From: Diploscapter coronatus
Lineage: Eukaryota > Nematoda > Chromadorea > Rhabditida > Rhabditidae
NCBI GenBank assembly: GCA_964036155.1
Contig: OZ038422.1
Span: 62,209,201-62,273,200 of the forward strand
DNA: 64,000 bases
Reading direction: 5' to 3'
The position numbers and the translations under genes are program-made. How positions within the stretch are numbered: position 1 is the first letter of the stretch; each line of letters starts with the position of its first letter. Positions 1-13,208 of the stretch are shown in pieces. Below the pieces are notes generated by a model. That model was not told the origin of the DNA and ran no database searches. It saw nothing but the letters and a program-made list of their open reading frames with translations.

Positions 1-546
1 AACTCGATTTTGGATGGAAAATAGCAACGTAAATCCAAATTGCTCACCATTTTGCTAACAGTTAAAAATGATTGATCATTTCATAGTGTTTAAAATGAAA
101 TAAGCGTTATTATTTTGAATCATTTAAAATATATTTTGGGATTCGTATATTTCTTGGAAATTAAAATAATTTGGAATCTTTGAAATGCAGCATATATTAT
201 AAACTATTCGCATATTTGCTACTTCTCGGAATATTTCCATTTATAAACAAACTCCCTTTCAGAATGAGAAATATGCTCATTTCAAATTTCAGACGAAGCT
301 AATAATGAAATTCTAAGCGATTTATTGAAAGTTCTCTACAAATACGCATTTTCGAATAGAACATATATTCGATTTGCACATTAAACCCCGTAGAAATGGA
401 ATTATGAACTCGTGAAAATTATGAGCGAATTAGATCGGTTAGAAATGAGAACAAATATGATAATTATATTGAAACTTAGACGTATTTCGTAAAATATCAT
501 CATATAAAGTATTCGAAAATATCATGATTCAAACACATTTTAACAA

Positions 547-3477
547 TTAAACCCAAAATGGTATAACGTGTTTTCCTGTTCTTCCTATATAAAGAAACTC
601 TTCATGCCAGTAAAAATGCCATAGAATATAGTCAAATATGTGGTTTGAAAATGTGCCCACGAAAAAGTAGAATATGAGCAAATTTAAATGAGGGTTGACT
701 GATTGAAGTAGGGCTACTAGGACCTGAATTCACACAATAATTATTCTGAGGGTAAATATGTGAGAAAATTACATACCTTATCAGCAGTAGCAATAGTTAG
801 AATAACCAATCCAAAACAGTACGCGTTTTGCATGATCAACAGTGGCCAATATAATAGAGGGTGCGGATTTCGGAAGCATAATACCGTAACTGAAATATTA
901 AATTTATAAGTTTTAATGATTTTAGGTATACTTATTGTCAGGGTTAAAGCGAATATTTGTCCTATACACCATAGACATCGCATATAGCCGCCATCCAGAT
1001 AGTTCGCTATACATACTTGGACCTGAAATTTTTAAAAATATTTTTTTAGGGCCACATTATAAATTTTACTTTAATCAACTTATGAAACAGTCCAAAATCG
1101 AAAATTATGACGTCGGCCGCTAGAAAAGTTGCTGAAGTTGGTGAGGTTTCATTGAAATTACAATAGAAAATCTGAAAATTTAGAGAATTGCAAAAGCTTT
1201 ACGTTCATTTTTAGGCGTTGCATTTAAATTTCAGCTGTCTAAATTTTGTTTAGTTTGACTCAAATACTTACTACTCGCCTACACACGATATGTGCGTGTT
1301 TTAATATTTACTATTTCCAAATAACATTTTTTATATTTATTCATAAAAAAATGGATAAGTTTAGATTTTCCGAAATATCTTATTACGCAAAACTTTTATT
1401 TTTAGGCTAAATTATAAGAAAAACAAATAAAGTTAAACTATCGCAAATATCATCTACTATTACGATATTATCCTTTGCACTTGTAATTTATGAAGGTTAT
1501 TATCTATATATTTAGCATAAAATAACTCACATTGCTAAATTTGGTGATGGAGTAAATATGCTGTGCGAATGATATCGATGCTACAACCAGCTGTAAGGAA
1601 GCCATAACCAAAACGATAGATCGGTTTCGAATCCACAGCCCGCAAACGAACGTCCATTCGTCTAGAACTCGCACTCCTCGACACATTGATGCTGAAAACA
1701 TAATATTCAAAATTATATTTAAGATTTAGATAAATTAGTTTATGATGTATTTAAATATTATGATATTTGATATGATTGATACTCCGAGAAAAAGTTATAA
1801 TAGAAATTGCTCCAAGTCACGATATACTCAATAAATAGGCGGTAAATTATGGAGAAGACAGCAAAAATCATGGTTTTAGATGTTATCGAATAAAAAAATG
1901 AATGAAGCGAAGATTTTCTAACTGAATGGGGCGACTAGGATTAAAGGCTTTGACTTTCAGGCGTGAAAGTAGCAATTCTCATTAACCCGGAACGATTACT
2001 TAAATTACATGCGAAATTAAATGGAGCTGGCAGGCAAACCACACCAAGTAATTCCCAATTGAAAGGCAAAGATAATCGGGTCATTTAAATCTAAACCATT
2101 TCAAATAAGGTTTATGATATGCTAAATATCGTGATACATTGAGCTTAAGATATAACAAACTATTTAAATATGAGTTCTGAATTATAAATCATTTGAAAAG
2201 TTCACTATGTATTAAATATATCATAATATCTCATATTCAGACTGATATAAAAATGAAATTTGAGAACGATAAAATCTAATTTTAGAAAGATATAAATTTA
2301 AAGAAGATATGATTTAAAATGCAAAATCACGAGAAAGCTGAATGAACTCTAAAATTCTTCAGCTTACATCTCAATTATATCTACTAGCTTAAGCCATATG
2401 AGACCCTCAACTTTCAAGCTTTTGCATTTGTTCCGGAGAAGATAATATTCCGAGTCTATTAATTAAGAAAATCGCAAATATTATTTACGATTAATTAAAA
2501 ATAATTGCATGGTATAATTGTTATGATTTTTGGAATTTAGGTAATGATATTTAAGAATATCGAGCCGGAGTGATTGTTATTTTGAAAAGTTGATACCCTT
2601 TATGATAATAAACTATACTTTCGAAACTAAAATATGTTTAAATGATAAATAATAATCGTTATTATGCAAAAGTTGGATGCATTTAACTAATTATATAGCT
2701 TAAAAGACTAAATATGCCAAATTAAGAATAATCAATAAATAATTGTTATTTTCGAGAAGGTTTGTAGCCTCTTAATTTACGGAAAAAAAAAAATTCTAAG
2801 ACGTGCGTGTGCTATGCTGATCATATCACAGGTCTCCAATAGAAACCGCAAGAAGGACACTAGAAGAGTCAAAAAGTCGCCCCTCTTCAAAAAATTTCTC
2901 CAAAGGTGAGGCCCAGCCCCACTCACATGAATTTTTCATGTATTGCATGCCATTTCTTAATCACTCATATTTGATCTTCCTCTTAAATTCTGAATTTTGA
3001 TCTAAGATTTCCATCTCATATTTCATACTGTATCTTTAAAGTTTGTTATTCAGGAAATTGAATCTTTTTTCAGAAACAAAGAATACGCCTGTTTTTGACG
3101 GGTAGAAAATGTTAGGCGCAGAAAACGATTTAGATTTTGACTCAGAATAAAGGTCGTTTAAAAATAAATGTAAAAAATTCCTATATTTGCCGCTCAAAAT
3201 GTCAAAATTTAACAAGAAGGATAAAAAATGATAATATGTGTTTCAAATAAAAAAATTAATAAACATATTTAAACGGAAATTTCTACCAACCTTTTCCATC
3301 AGCTTTAAATATCTGATTTCTCGGGTCCCTCGAGTAGCGATCATTCGATCTGGTCGATGAATTGCTCGGTGGAATCGGGGAGGCGGCCGGCGATCGCATC
3401 GGGTCGGACGCGGACCACGGGGACGGCATGCACTTATTGCTAGACTTGCAACGCTCTGGAGGCTCGTACTTTTTCAT
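547..3477 (-). CDS. Four-helix membrane protein, nematode family of unknown function
   Basis: Five exons join with agreeing phases: 3291-3477, 1531-1691, 932-1022, 777-889 and 547-723, giving about 242 residues. The N-terminal 60 residues are hydrophilic and rich in Ser, Pro and Arg, so probably cytosolic. Four hydrophobic segments follow: one after the CGLW motif (exon 2), one around LWCIGQIFALTLTI (exon 3), one around LLYWPLLIMQNAYC (exon 4) and one around LLIFYFVGTFSN (exon 5). The tail ends in a short Arg/Lys-containing stretch. The start is the first ATG after an acceptor-like TTTTCAG 9 bases upstream, as for most genes here. Intron 1 is about 1.6 kb. The layout recalls nematode four-TM families such as DUF7027 or LAPTM-like proteins, but I cannot assign a family by eye. 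The gene model is well supported; the function is unknown. Confidence 0.78.
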
Positions 3478-6400
3478 CGTGTCCCTGAAAATAGACTTGA
3501 ATTAATTCGGAAACCCGTAGATTTGAATAAATTAATATCGTTATATAAGAATTTATGTAAAATCAGAGAATCATAGAAATTTATTCGAGAAGATAAGCTA
3601 AAATAACGATAATAAACAAAGATGCAATGAGATAAAATGAACGATAAATAACAAATTAATTTGAAATTAAATGCTTATTCTGGAAAGTAAATTGAATTGC
3701 AAATTTTCCAAATAACTAAATATCATCCGAAAGTTTGTACAAATCTCCCTCCAACTATATTCCAGATGAAAAACAAGTTGTGGGGGAAATTTGAAAGAAC
3801 ACAAAATTACACTCGCGACTATTCGAAGAACTTGGAAAATGGGGTAAAATCACGAGATATCCGGTATATTTCTTCTTTAGAGAACTACTTCTAACCGGAA
3901 ACGGAAAAGCGGGAGGCGGAGCCGAGAAAACACTTAGTTGAATATGCAAAATAGTGCTTGAGTGGGTTGGATGGATTATCATTACAAGTTCAGAAAGTTT
4001 AGAATTATTATGCAAATCGAGTGTAAATATGTAAATAATTACATATGCAATTTATACACTCGCAAAGTCACACCCTGGGAAAATTATGTGTATTTCAAGT
4101 GGGGAATAATGATCCTTGGGCTATTCACAAGCAATTACTCCTTTCGAAATTTAAATTTCACGCAATTTCTTGAAACCCTCGGATATGCATGTGCGTTTGC
4201 GTTTGAATGCATGCAAAATTATACCGAAAGAGATATACGCAATGAATTTAATGGCGGTAATTATATGATGTAAATGGACCGAAAATGACATTAGTTCGAA
4301 GATAGATAATATATAAAAATCATATAAAATTCATTATATTGATAAATTATTTAAAGATATACAACATGAAAAGATAAAATATTAAAGAGCAAGTATTTTC
4401 GAAGATTGATGAGAGCTATATTCTGCAGTCCTGGTGCGGGGAGAAATTAATTAAAAACAAAAATACGCAAAAGAGCGCGAAAAACGCTGGGTTCAGATTC
4501 CAAAGGAAAAATAGTCTCGGATATATGAAAAATATCTACGCTGCTTGAAAGCGAGAGCTTGTTAGTCGGGGGTATTTTTGATCTAATAAATGCGGTTTTT
4601 CGCCCTGAGAGTTTTTGAACTATGGCAATTTCACGCTTAATTTAGGTCGATTGTTACGCCAAATCGGATTTTTTGCAGGAAGAAAAATTTGAGGAAACCA
4701 GAAGCTTTTGGGTAAGGCGGAAATGGATCGCAGTTTTTCGAAAACTATTCAAGTGTATACTAAACGGATCAGAAAATATTTAGATTTACAGGAAATAGAA
4801 ATAGTTTGAATATTTTTAAGCGATTAAATTTGTATATAATAGTTCTTTAACTACGAGAAGAAGTGTCAAATTTAATATAGAAATATTTTTAACACTAAAA
4901 TATTCTTGAATGATAAATGCAATTATCGCAAAATTCAGTCATACTAATTAATATGAAAAAGATCATGCGTAAAGATATATTTGCCGAGAAAGAACGAATG
5001 AAATCATCTGAAATTCAAAGAAGGCAGAAAAAATTTCTTAATTCTGATGTTCTCATTTTGCTGCGAATTCTGGGCGAAAAGTTGCAGAAAGATGTGCGGA
5101 AATGTTGGGTGTGTGTATGTGTGCAACGGAGCCTGACGAATCCCGGCTAACGACTTCACATTAAACCGCCACAAATCGGAGGGACAAAATCTGGGAATTT
5201 GGGAATAAACCCGAAAAGAGTTCCCAATCGAGAAATTGCAAACAACCGCCCTTTTTATCATGGTATATTAAACAAGTATAATGAAGGAAATCAGGCATAT
5301 TTAATCGCAAAAGACTATAAAATATTTTGCGTATAAGCAACAATTATTCCTTTTATGGTAGGTTGAACAAACACAAAGGCTAGGACCAGACGTAATTTCT
5401 GAGAAATAAGTGATGAATTATGTCATACGATTTCATGACCAAAAATCGTTATGATAAATATTTCCAATAGAAATTTTATATATGAAAATCTGGAAAAGTG
5501 GATAAAAATATGCGAGCAGTTTTTCAGGAAAAATTATTCCACCGAGCGAGCTCTGTATATGAATTAGTTATAGGAATGAAAGGCTGGCTTGTCTTTTGCA
5601 CGGAAAGCGGGAGAGCCGAATCACTCAAAATATGGGTTACATTATGTGCAAAGTGTGGAAATACGAAAACCTTTCGACACATTAGTAGAAAATTTATATG
5701 CCGACTGTTTTGAAATCTTATCCTACAACGTGTAAATAGAGATTTTCTCACATTTTTAGATCTAGCTGATAAATGTGTGTATACCTAGGTAAATATGGAA
5801 AATCAAAGAAAAAGATAAGCCTGGGATAAGATTTGTTTTCGACGAGCTTAAAGTGAGATAATCTTACTGGAGTTTGAAGATGGAATATTTTATTTTAAAA
5901 TAACTTATAAATATCTAGATTAGGTAAAAATGAACTAGATTGGGAGAAAAATATAAAATTTGATTATTTTTAAGGATCTTTAGTTGATTAGATTTAAATT
6001 CAAAATCCGAATAGGAAGAAATCTTATGAGAGAAATAGGCTATTTTAAATAAAGATATTCAAATACAAATAACCTGAAGAAGATCGTAAAATATTCAAGC
6101 TTGCTTAAGAAAAAGTAATAGAAATGTTCCGACTCTTTTACTAAAACTCCAAGGATAGGGAAAAAGCTAAAATTAGCGTTTGTCGGAACATGGGTGTGAA
6201 ACAATGAAATTATCGGCCGCTCTGTAGAAATCGAGCCAAGATGGACGCGAAAATGGAAGAGTAGCGGGAAAATTGGGGAAATAATCGGACAACCAACAAC
6301 AAATTCGATAGACCATCGACCTTATTTACGAGATTTGCGAAGATTTTGGCAAAATAAGTAAGTTAATCAGGGATTAAGCTCAATATCAGTTAATTAGGCC

Positions 6401-7125
6401 TGGCAGATAATTATGAAAATTTAAAGCAGTGATTTTCCATCTTAATTTCTGGTGAATTCAGCACTTTGTAATTCTCTGTAAGAGCGTAATATCGAAATTT
6501 TGAAAAATAGGTAGATTCACCAGAATTCGATTGCTTTAATTAGCCAATTAACACTTGTTGCAAATCATAATGTTTCGAATAAAATATAGCATACAAGGAT
6601 CAATTTAAATAGAATATTTAATATGACGCAAACCTGTCGTTATGTTTTGCCTTCTAATTTTTTAATTTCTCAAAATCTCTTCTTCGAGATTTCACATTTC
6701 AACGAATGACTAATTTCTCGGCAAATTCAATGATAAAAAAATCGCGGATGGCGGAAACCTCGTCGTAAAATTGAATGTAAACTTCCGTTCCAGGGATAGT
6801 CCCGAGAAGAGAGCAAATATCTGGATTTATCTCGTTTTAAGCTAAATAAAATCTATGCGCGCATCCGAAGACTATTTTGCACTCGTCTATGCACTTTCTG
6901 AAAAATACGGCAATTTTTCGAAAAATAACAAGATAATGATAAAAAATTTGGTTAGAAATAGCTGGGCTTCGCGAAAATAGCGATTCTCTTACAGGAATTC
7001 CTGAAGTAAATGAAAAACTTTGGACTGTGCTTAAAATAAAATTCCAGTACTTTACTTATAAGAAATAACAGGCACGTCATAATGAATCGTATCGGCATCA
7101 ACCGAAAATAATCAAGCCCGCGCAA
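3478..7125. other. Gene-poor AT-rich intergenic region
   Basis: About 3.6 kb without a supported gene. The open frames at 3697-3894, 3962-4273, 4917-5150 and 5498-5713 have no family resemblance, no splice context and background-like composition. A frame near 6700-6830 (minus) containing the residues PGTEVYIQFYDEV could be a stray exon, but its acceptor gives an in-frame stop. Otherwise I see nothing. Confidence 0.5.
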
Positions 7126-7374
7126 TTATTGTTTTGGATAGGCTGAATGCGAAATCTGCTCTGGTGCTAGAATAAAAGCAAGTTTTGAATAACATTTAGC
7201 TATTGAGCGTATTTTACGTGAGCAGACATTTACTTACCAGTCACTTTGTTGGGTTTGAATAGAAAATGGAGACAGCCGATTAACCACTCTACTGGACATG
7301 AATGCGATCCAGAAATGGACGCAAAAGTGACATTTCCGATGATGCAAATGCATTTTGTCAGATTTACTCCGAAA
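7126..7374 (-). CDS. 3' exons of a small hydrophobic protein gene (partial model)
   Basis: Two exons join in phase: 7238-7374 and 7126-7166. The first opens after ATTTAG and closes at a strong donor (ACTG then GTAAGT); the second opens after TTTATTCTAG and runs to a TAA. They encode a Cys-rich hydrophobic stretch with motifs KCICIIGNVTF and CPVEWLIGCLHFLF, then a short polar tail ending SAYPKQ. No start codon lies in frame in the upstream exon, so at least one 5' exon, whose last codon is completed here, is missing from the model. NVT and NLT could be N-glycosylation sites. It may be a functional gene with undetected 5' exons or a decayed copy. The family is not recognised. Confidence 0.38.
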
Positions 7375-7605
7375 CTAAATGCTTCTAAAAGTGAACATTC
7401 TAAATATGGTTGATCCTAAAATTCTATGTTTAGAAAGCTCATCTTCATCAAAATTTTAAAAAATGTCAACTTCATGGAAATTATAAATAAAGGAATACTA
7501 AAATATTTGTGAAAATAAGGCATAAAATAAGAAGATCCATATATAAATTTGAAACAAATGAAATAAATATGAAAAAGCAAAGTTGCGTTGTTTCAGCTTG
7601 AAAGA

Positions 7606-8079
7606 ATGCAAAGATCCATAGCCAAAACGACGAGTGTTGAGAGTAATCCAATTTTGGAGACATTGGCTTATTTGGAAAATTCCCTGCATCGCACTTGCAA
7701 TCTCATGATATCGATCGAACGGCACGTATCTTTAACATATCAAATAATTACTATATTCAAATACTATTTAAGAGACATTTCTGAAAATCGATATACAATG
7801 ATATTGAAGACTCGGAGGTATATATATATATTAGGTAGTATATCACACAAGACTTTTCAGAATGCGAATTCTCGACGTCCAAGCTACAAGTACATCGTAG
7901 GTATTGGGTTCCGAGTGCCAGCAGAAAGGTCGATAATAATATTTGAAGACAATTCATATTTGAAAATACAAGAAAAATGATCGTATATCTAGGGTAGTGG
8001 TCCCAATTTGACAAATTTGGTAAAACTGGCTCAGAAAACGCCTGAAATATCACCCCCATACTATTTTCTGAGTTTTTGA
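7606..8079 (+). CDS. Candidate small helical protein, function unknown
   Basis: Three short exons fit in phase 0: 7606-7725, 7861-7896 and 8035-8079, giving 66 residues. The ATG lies 9 bases after a good acceptor (TTGTTTCAG), the pattern seen before most starts in this window. Residues 15-40 form an amphipathic helix (ILETLAYLENSLHRT, then LMISIERH). A basic segment SRRPSYKYI follows in exon 2, and a short Pro-containing end in exon 3. The size and helix would suit a subunit of a small complex, but I recognise no family. The donor after exon 1 (CAC then GTATCT) is only moderate. It lies close to a minus-strand candidate gene. Expression data would be needed before trusting it. Confidence 0.4.
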
Positions 8080-11003
8080 TCCACTCCTAAATCGTGTATT
8101 ACATGAATAACAGTTTTAAAGCTGGTTTGACTTTTTAAAATTTATTTTTTTAAAGGAATATGGATATTAGACATAAATTCTACACTAGCTTGCCCCAGAG
8201 TGTGAAATATTATAACACCTGACCCAGAAACGGCTATATAATATTTCGATCATGTCCGATAAAACGAGCCGTGTTATCATTTCAGGATCGAAGTAGAATG
8301 AGCAATGTCGACGTCGATATCTTATAAATATAGCATCAATTCTGAGGATCTCTAGATTGCGCATATGTCTAAATATCAATTTAAATATTCTTAATGTCTT
8401 AAAAATCTCCTTTTTTCGTAGAAAAATACCGGTTAGCTTTTGCCTTTACTTTCTTTTTCCGAATCGACTTATTTTCCCTTCTGCCCCCGGCCTACTGTTT
8501 GAGATGGTTTGAGTAAGTGCTAGAGTTAGAGAGGCAGAGAAATGGCTAGGGATAGTTGGAGAATGATAGAGATGGGCGAAAAACAACAAAATAAAGACTC
8601 ACCCTTGCCTCTCCCTCTCGTGCACTCGCTCTGTAAATAGACCTCTCACCACACAGTCTTTCCTACCTCCCGTTCAATTGAGAGTTGAGGCTACCATCCC
8701 TCGAGAACTTCGTCATTTATTGGCGAAATCTGACTTCTCGATACTTTGACGTCGGAGTTTTGAGTTCGGAATTTGTATTCTCTTTTCAATATTAAAAATA
8801 TGTCCTTCTCGATGTGCAACTTTGAGATGTCATTCTTAAAAATCCGTGATTTTATTGACAAAGCTCCAACACCGTTATTTATCGCCGGAATTTTTTATTT
8901 AGGATTTAATTATCTTTTGAAACATTTTTGATAAATCTCAATTCAACTTAGAATCTGGAAACTTTAGATATCGTCCTTAAAATCGGGCTTTATTGAAAAT
9001 TCTGATTCCAACTTCGGATTTTAAGCTATTTTTAAATGCTAATTTCAGGATGCGTCCTCGAAGAAGAAACTACCGTTTCTATATCACTTTACTCTAGAAA
9101 ATCTTTTATTCCTTCATTATGTGAGCCAAAAATCAGATAAAAATTGAAAAATGAATAATTTTAGGATTGTTTTTCGTAATTAGATGATATATTTTTAAAT
9201 ACTTGGAATTATTATGACTTCAATCGATGGGGTCTGCCCGTGTGTGATTTGTCGTCAAATCTCGTGCATCTTCTCAAAATTTTACGGTCAAACGCATTTC
9301 CGTCGTCGAGCCCTCAGTTCTGCCGAAATCACCATTAAAATGTTGCCGAATTTCGTATTACCTACTTCTAAAGCGATTGCCATTTTCTATAGTTATAGCT
9401 CATGGTTATTTTAAATAATCTAAGCTAAATCTTAGGCAATTTGTAAACCGCAAAATATCATGATATAAGACATGACAAAATAGTATTAGAAGAGAAGATA
9501 TCGCATACATCTTTTCCCTACCCTATTTTACTTGGCTTGCATCGTTATGTAATGTGGTATGCAAATTGTCAGTTTTTAACATGCTTAATAGCGCTTCATT
9601 TAACGCATTTGTTAATTCTTTGATTTTAATATGCTAATTGTAAATTTAACTAATCATATCACAAATCGTGGCTCTCCCCATGCATTTTCAACCGATTTGG
9701 AGTCGCTTGCCCATGCCAATATGTCTTATTTTTATTTTTGGGCGTCATAGTTTAAATGTGACGTCATGTTATACTTACTTATCATAATTTAAATATAGCG
9801 TCAAGTAATTGTAATTCTGATGTCACAATTGAAATATGACACCGTATTCTTTTATTACGTTACCTTAAACTGCCTTATTTATGGTTTAAATACGCATTTT
9901 CAATTGCCTTATATCATTCTTGCTGAATTAGAGATTAGAAATACCGTAATTCTAAATAATATCGATTTTAAACTTATTTCGGATTACAGTATTTTTAAGA
10001 TATGCCATTTGGAACCTCGATGAAAAGATACTGATATATTTAAACGCATCGCAACGATTCTTACCCAATTTATTGTTAAATGCCATTTTACGACATAGTA
10101 TTTTCCAGACTTGCTAAATGTTTTATTCTTGTCTAATCATTTTTCTCGTTGACGAATAAATAATTCATCGTTCGAAATTCGAAATAATTTTAGATCTATC
10201 ACAATTGTTCAAAAAATTAACATACAATCATCATTTTTTTCTACAAAATAAGTGATTTTACAGTTTTTCTATGTCTATGGCACCTTACGAAAATGCAAAA
10301 GTTAGACAATTCGGATATTTAAACAAGAAATGAAAAGAATCATTTGAAGCAATTTAGAATACTCGTACGGTGAAGTTCAAGTTAGGCAAGATTCGAGAAA
10401 GTCTTTTTCTCTTAGAAAAATGTTAAACTTTGACAAAAACATTCTAATTTACAATAGAATCGTGTTTCCTTTAGAAAATCATAAAATTATGAGACGAAGC
10501 ATTTCGTTAATTTATAAGAAAAAGTGGACGAACTTGGAAGTTTATAAAAACAACTTACTGTAAAATTCTCTCCTTATAAAATTATGCGCTTTAAAAGTGA
10601 GCATAGATTATATTGTGGGCGTCCAATTACTTGATGATAATGAAAAATATCGAATCTTGAACGCTTGTGTGAATGATCATTTCGTGGGTGCACACATGCA
10701 CATTAACTTACGTTAAAATCCTGCCTTTTCATTGGAAGTGTCGTAAAATAAGGCATATGTAGGCACTTGCAAAATGATTATTCGTTCAAACGTTTAAAAT
10801 TCGATATTTTTAATTTTCATCAAGTTGTCGGACCGACGCAATGAATGAATTTGCAATAGGTCAAAAATAGTGGCTCTGAATACTTTGATCCCAAAGAAAT
10901 ATATGCGCACTTTTGCACCAAGAGTGAGTACTTTTGTCCCAAAGCGAGTGAAAGAGCGTTTGGAACAAAAGTACTCACAGCCAAACAAACTACCTAAGAG
11001 AAA
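8080..11003. other. Intergenic region with a GA-rich patch and one hairpin
   Basis: 8500-8720 is unusually rich in GAGAG and CTCTC motifs and has lower AT, which could be a regulatory patch. The frames at 9214-9414 and 9820-10023 look random. A near-perfect inverted repeat lies at 10924-10978 (listed separately). There is no gene that I can support. Confidence 0.5.
10924..10978. repeat. Inverted repeat (hairpin), 14-base perfect arms
   Basis: GTGAGTACTTTTGT at 10924-10937 is the exact reverse complement of 10965-10978, with a 27-base loop. It lies about 25 bases downstream of the CX-module gene stop on the minus strand, so it may fall in that 3' UTR. It shares the GAGTGAGTAC-type arm sequence with the larger palindrome at 39283-39415. 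Confidence 0.75.
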
Positions 11004-13208
11004 TTATCTGTAGTAAGGTTGGTTCGGGTACTGGGCGGGTGGGTTGTAGACGGGTTGGGATGGATAGGGCTGAGCTGGGTAGTAGGCCTGTCCCTGGGGC
11101 GGGTACGCGTCCGTCTGGTAGTGCTGCATTTGGTGATCTGAAAATTCCCCATTTTTCTTATACAAATTTATCTATAAAGAAAAAGGTAACATTCATAGTT
11201 TAAAATTAGCATATTTTATGAAAACATTGCATTTTTGGGTAAAAATATGATCTTTAGAGGAATTGAGTCGCCATTTATTTAAAAAAAAAAAAAAAAAACT
11301 AGAATATTTTGAGAAAAATGCCATTTATAAATATAAAAATTGGCGTGTTTAATAATATTATTATCGATTTTTTCTTAATTGATGCTAACTTTTGAAATAA
11401 TTACCCTCATAATGCTTGTGCTCGCCTCTCGGGAGGATGCAGTCGAGCGTCTCTCGGCACATTTTGTACGCCAACAGACAACAGCAGCAACCGATCAGAA
11501 GCAGGATTAGGAGAATCCTGGAAATTAAAGTATTCGAATTTTATCTCAGTTAGAAAAAATCTAATTTCATAGATTTTGCAAAATAAAACCTTAAAATTAT
11601 TGATTCATTCTACGAGTTTTTGTACTAAAATAAAACAAGTCGAAACCACGCTAGTCCTTTCTAATCAAACATAGAGAAAATAGTCTTGAAGTTAGAGAAT
11701 TTTAATTTCAATTTTTGCTAAAATCTCCAAACTATTCAATAAGCCAAGAGAATTTTGATAAGTACAAATTTCTCTTACGCAAAAACGAATCCCCCGACGC
11801 CGATCTGCCTAGTTTCCGAGGGCGGCGCGGCCTGTTGAGGAAGTGCACAGCAGTCAGTGCCGCAGCACTGCTCGATGCCCGCCCGACAGCCCCACACGAT
11901 GCGGTAAGGTTTAGAACCATCAGAGAATTGGATCTAAAGAGACGATCTTCATCGAGTTTATAGTTTTAAAATTAAAGATTAAAATGGAGGTGATCTTTAT
12001 CGCTTTCTTAAAGACGACAGTAAAATTCGCCCACATTGCCTAAACTATTAGCGGCAGTTGTAGTGATAGTGGCAACTGTGGTCGTGGCATTGTCCGTTGA
12101 TGGCGCAGCGGTAGTTGTAGGGGTTTCGGAGACCTGAAAAACCATCATTTTTGTCACACATCCAAAATTGTCTACCTTCTGCAGAGTGTCCAGCCTCATA
12201 GAGCATTCGAACATACCCGGTTTGCCCTGAAAACAAGATATCAGCTATTTTAAATTTTATACGGAAATTATTTAAACTCAAGATTACAATATAAATTTAA
12301 CCTATTCTAACCTCAGGGTTAAAATATAATAGGGTGTTAAACATTCATTATACCTGGTAATGATTATCCCAATAATAAGGTCGGTTGTTGTAGTTGAACG
12401 GACTGGTGGCCGAGCGAATTATCGCTTTGCCAGCTTCATATGCGAGAATTCCTAAAATGGTCCAAATTCAATCTCACTGAAATTTCTATTTTTGCTAAAA
12501 ACACCGACCTCCCACCGCTCCAATTGCGCCACCAATCAAAGCGTGCTTCAACGCAGAACTACTATGCGTACTACCGGGTCCTTTGCCAGAGCGGAATCTG
12601 AAAGTTCGAATACTTGGTGCCGTATAAAATCGGGGTTATTTTGATACCCCATTCTTCGTCATAGAAAGTTTTCTTACCCAGAAACGGGTGGCGGTGCACG
12701 AACGTTGCTGAATCCTCCTCCCGGTGCCGCAGGCCTGAAACCGCCTGCTGGAGGGTGGGGCTGAGGGTGGAAACCGCCAGGTTGAGCAGGTCTGAATCCG
12801 CCCCCTTGGGACGGGAATCCTGAAAAGTCCATTTTTTGCAAAAAAAAATTGTAAGTTTTATGCTAATTGAAAATTTATTCAAATTTAAATTTCTTTTATA
12901 TATATTTAGAAAATCGCATATTTTCTATGGAAAATGTATGCATGTTATGAACTTCGAAAATTGTATTATTTTGTAAAAGAAAATCACGAAATTTAGATTT
13001 TAGAAAAATACGTCAGTTTCTACTGAAATACGTAACCTTAAAAACTTCAGATTTATTAGAAAGAAGCCCATTTTATTTTTTTATTTCTGAACTTACCCGA
13101 GCCTTGCCTAGCACCGCTCGAACCTCTACTAGAGAACATACCGCCGCTTCTTCTGCTGACTGCAGGAGAAGCGATCAAAATCACCAGAAATAAGACCCGA
13201 TTGAACAT
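11004..13208 (-). CDS. CX-module single-pass membrane protein with prion-like N-terminal half
   Basis: Nine exons agree in phase (13097-13208, 12678-12819, 12509-12597, 12354-12451, 12176-12226, 12035-12133, 11779-11933, 11405-11517, 11004-11137) and give about 330 residues. In order: signal peptide (MFNRVLFLVILIASPAVS); Gly/Pro/Phe-rich repeats (GGFRPA, GGFHPQP, GGFRPAAPGGGF); a Gly-zipper-like hydrophobic stretch after KHALIGGAIG; an Asn/Tyr-rich segment ending RPYYWDNHYQ; Thr-rich linker (likely O-glycosylated); a second half with DGSKPYRIVWGC and EQCCGTDCC; one membrane helix ending GCCCCLLAY; a Pro/Tyr/Gln-rich cytosolic tail. The YYWD segment, paired cysteines and VWGC...CCGTDCC are characteristic of the nematode CX module (Pfam CX). 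An acceptor lies 3 bases before the ATG. One donor (AAT then GTGGGC) is weak but phase-perfect. Probable extracellular or cuticle-associated role; function not established. Confidence 0.9.

Noticed and set aside
7757..8059. 100-codon minus-strand frame
   Set aside because: It overlaps the plus-strand candidate exons, has no motif and no splice support.
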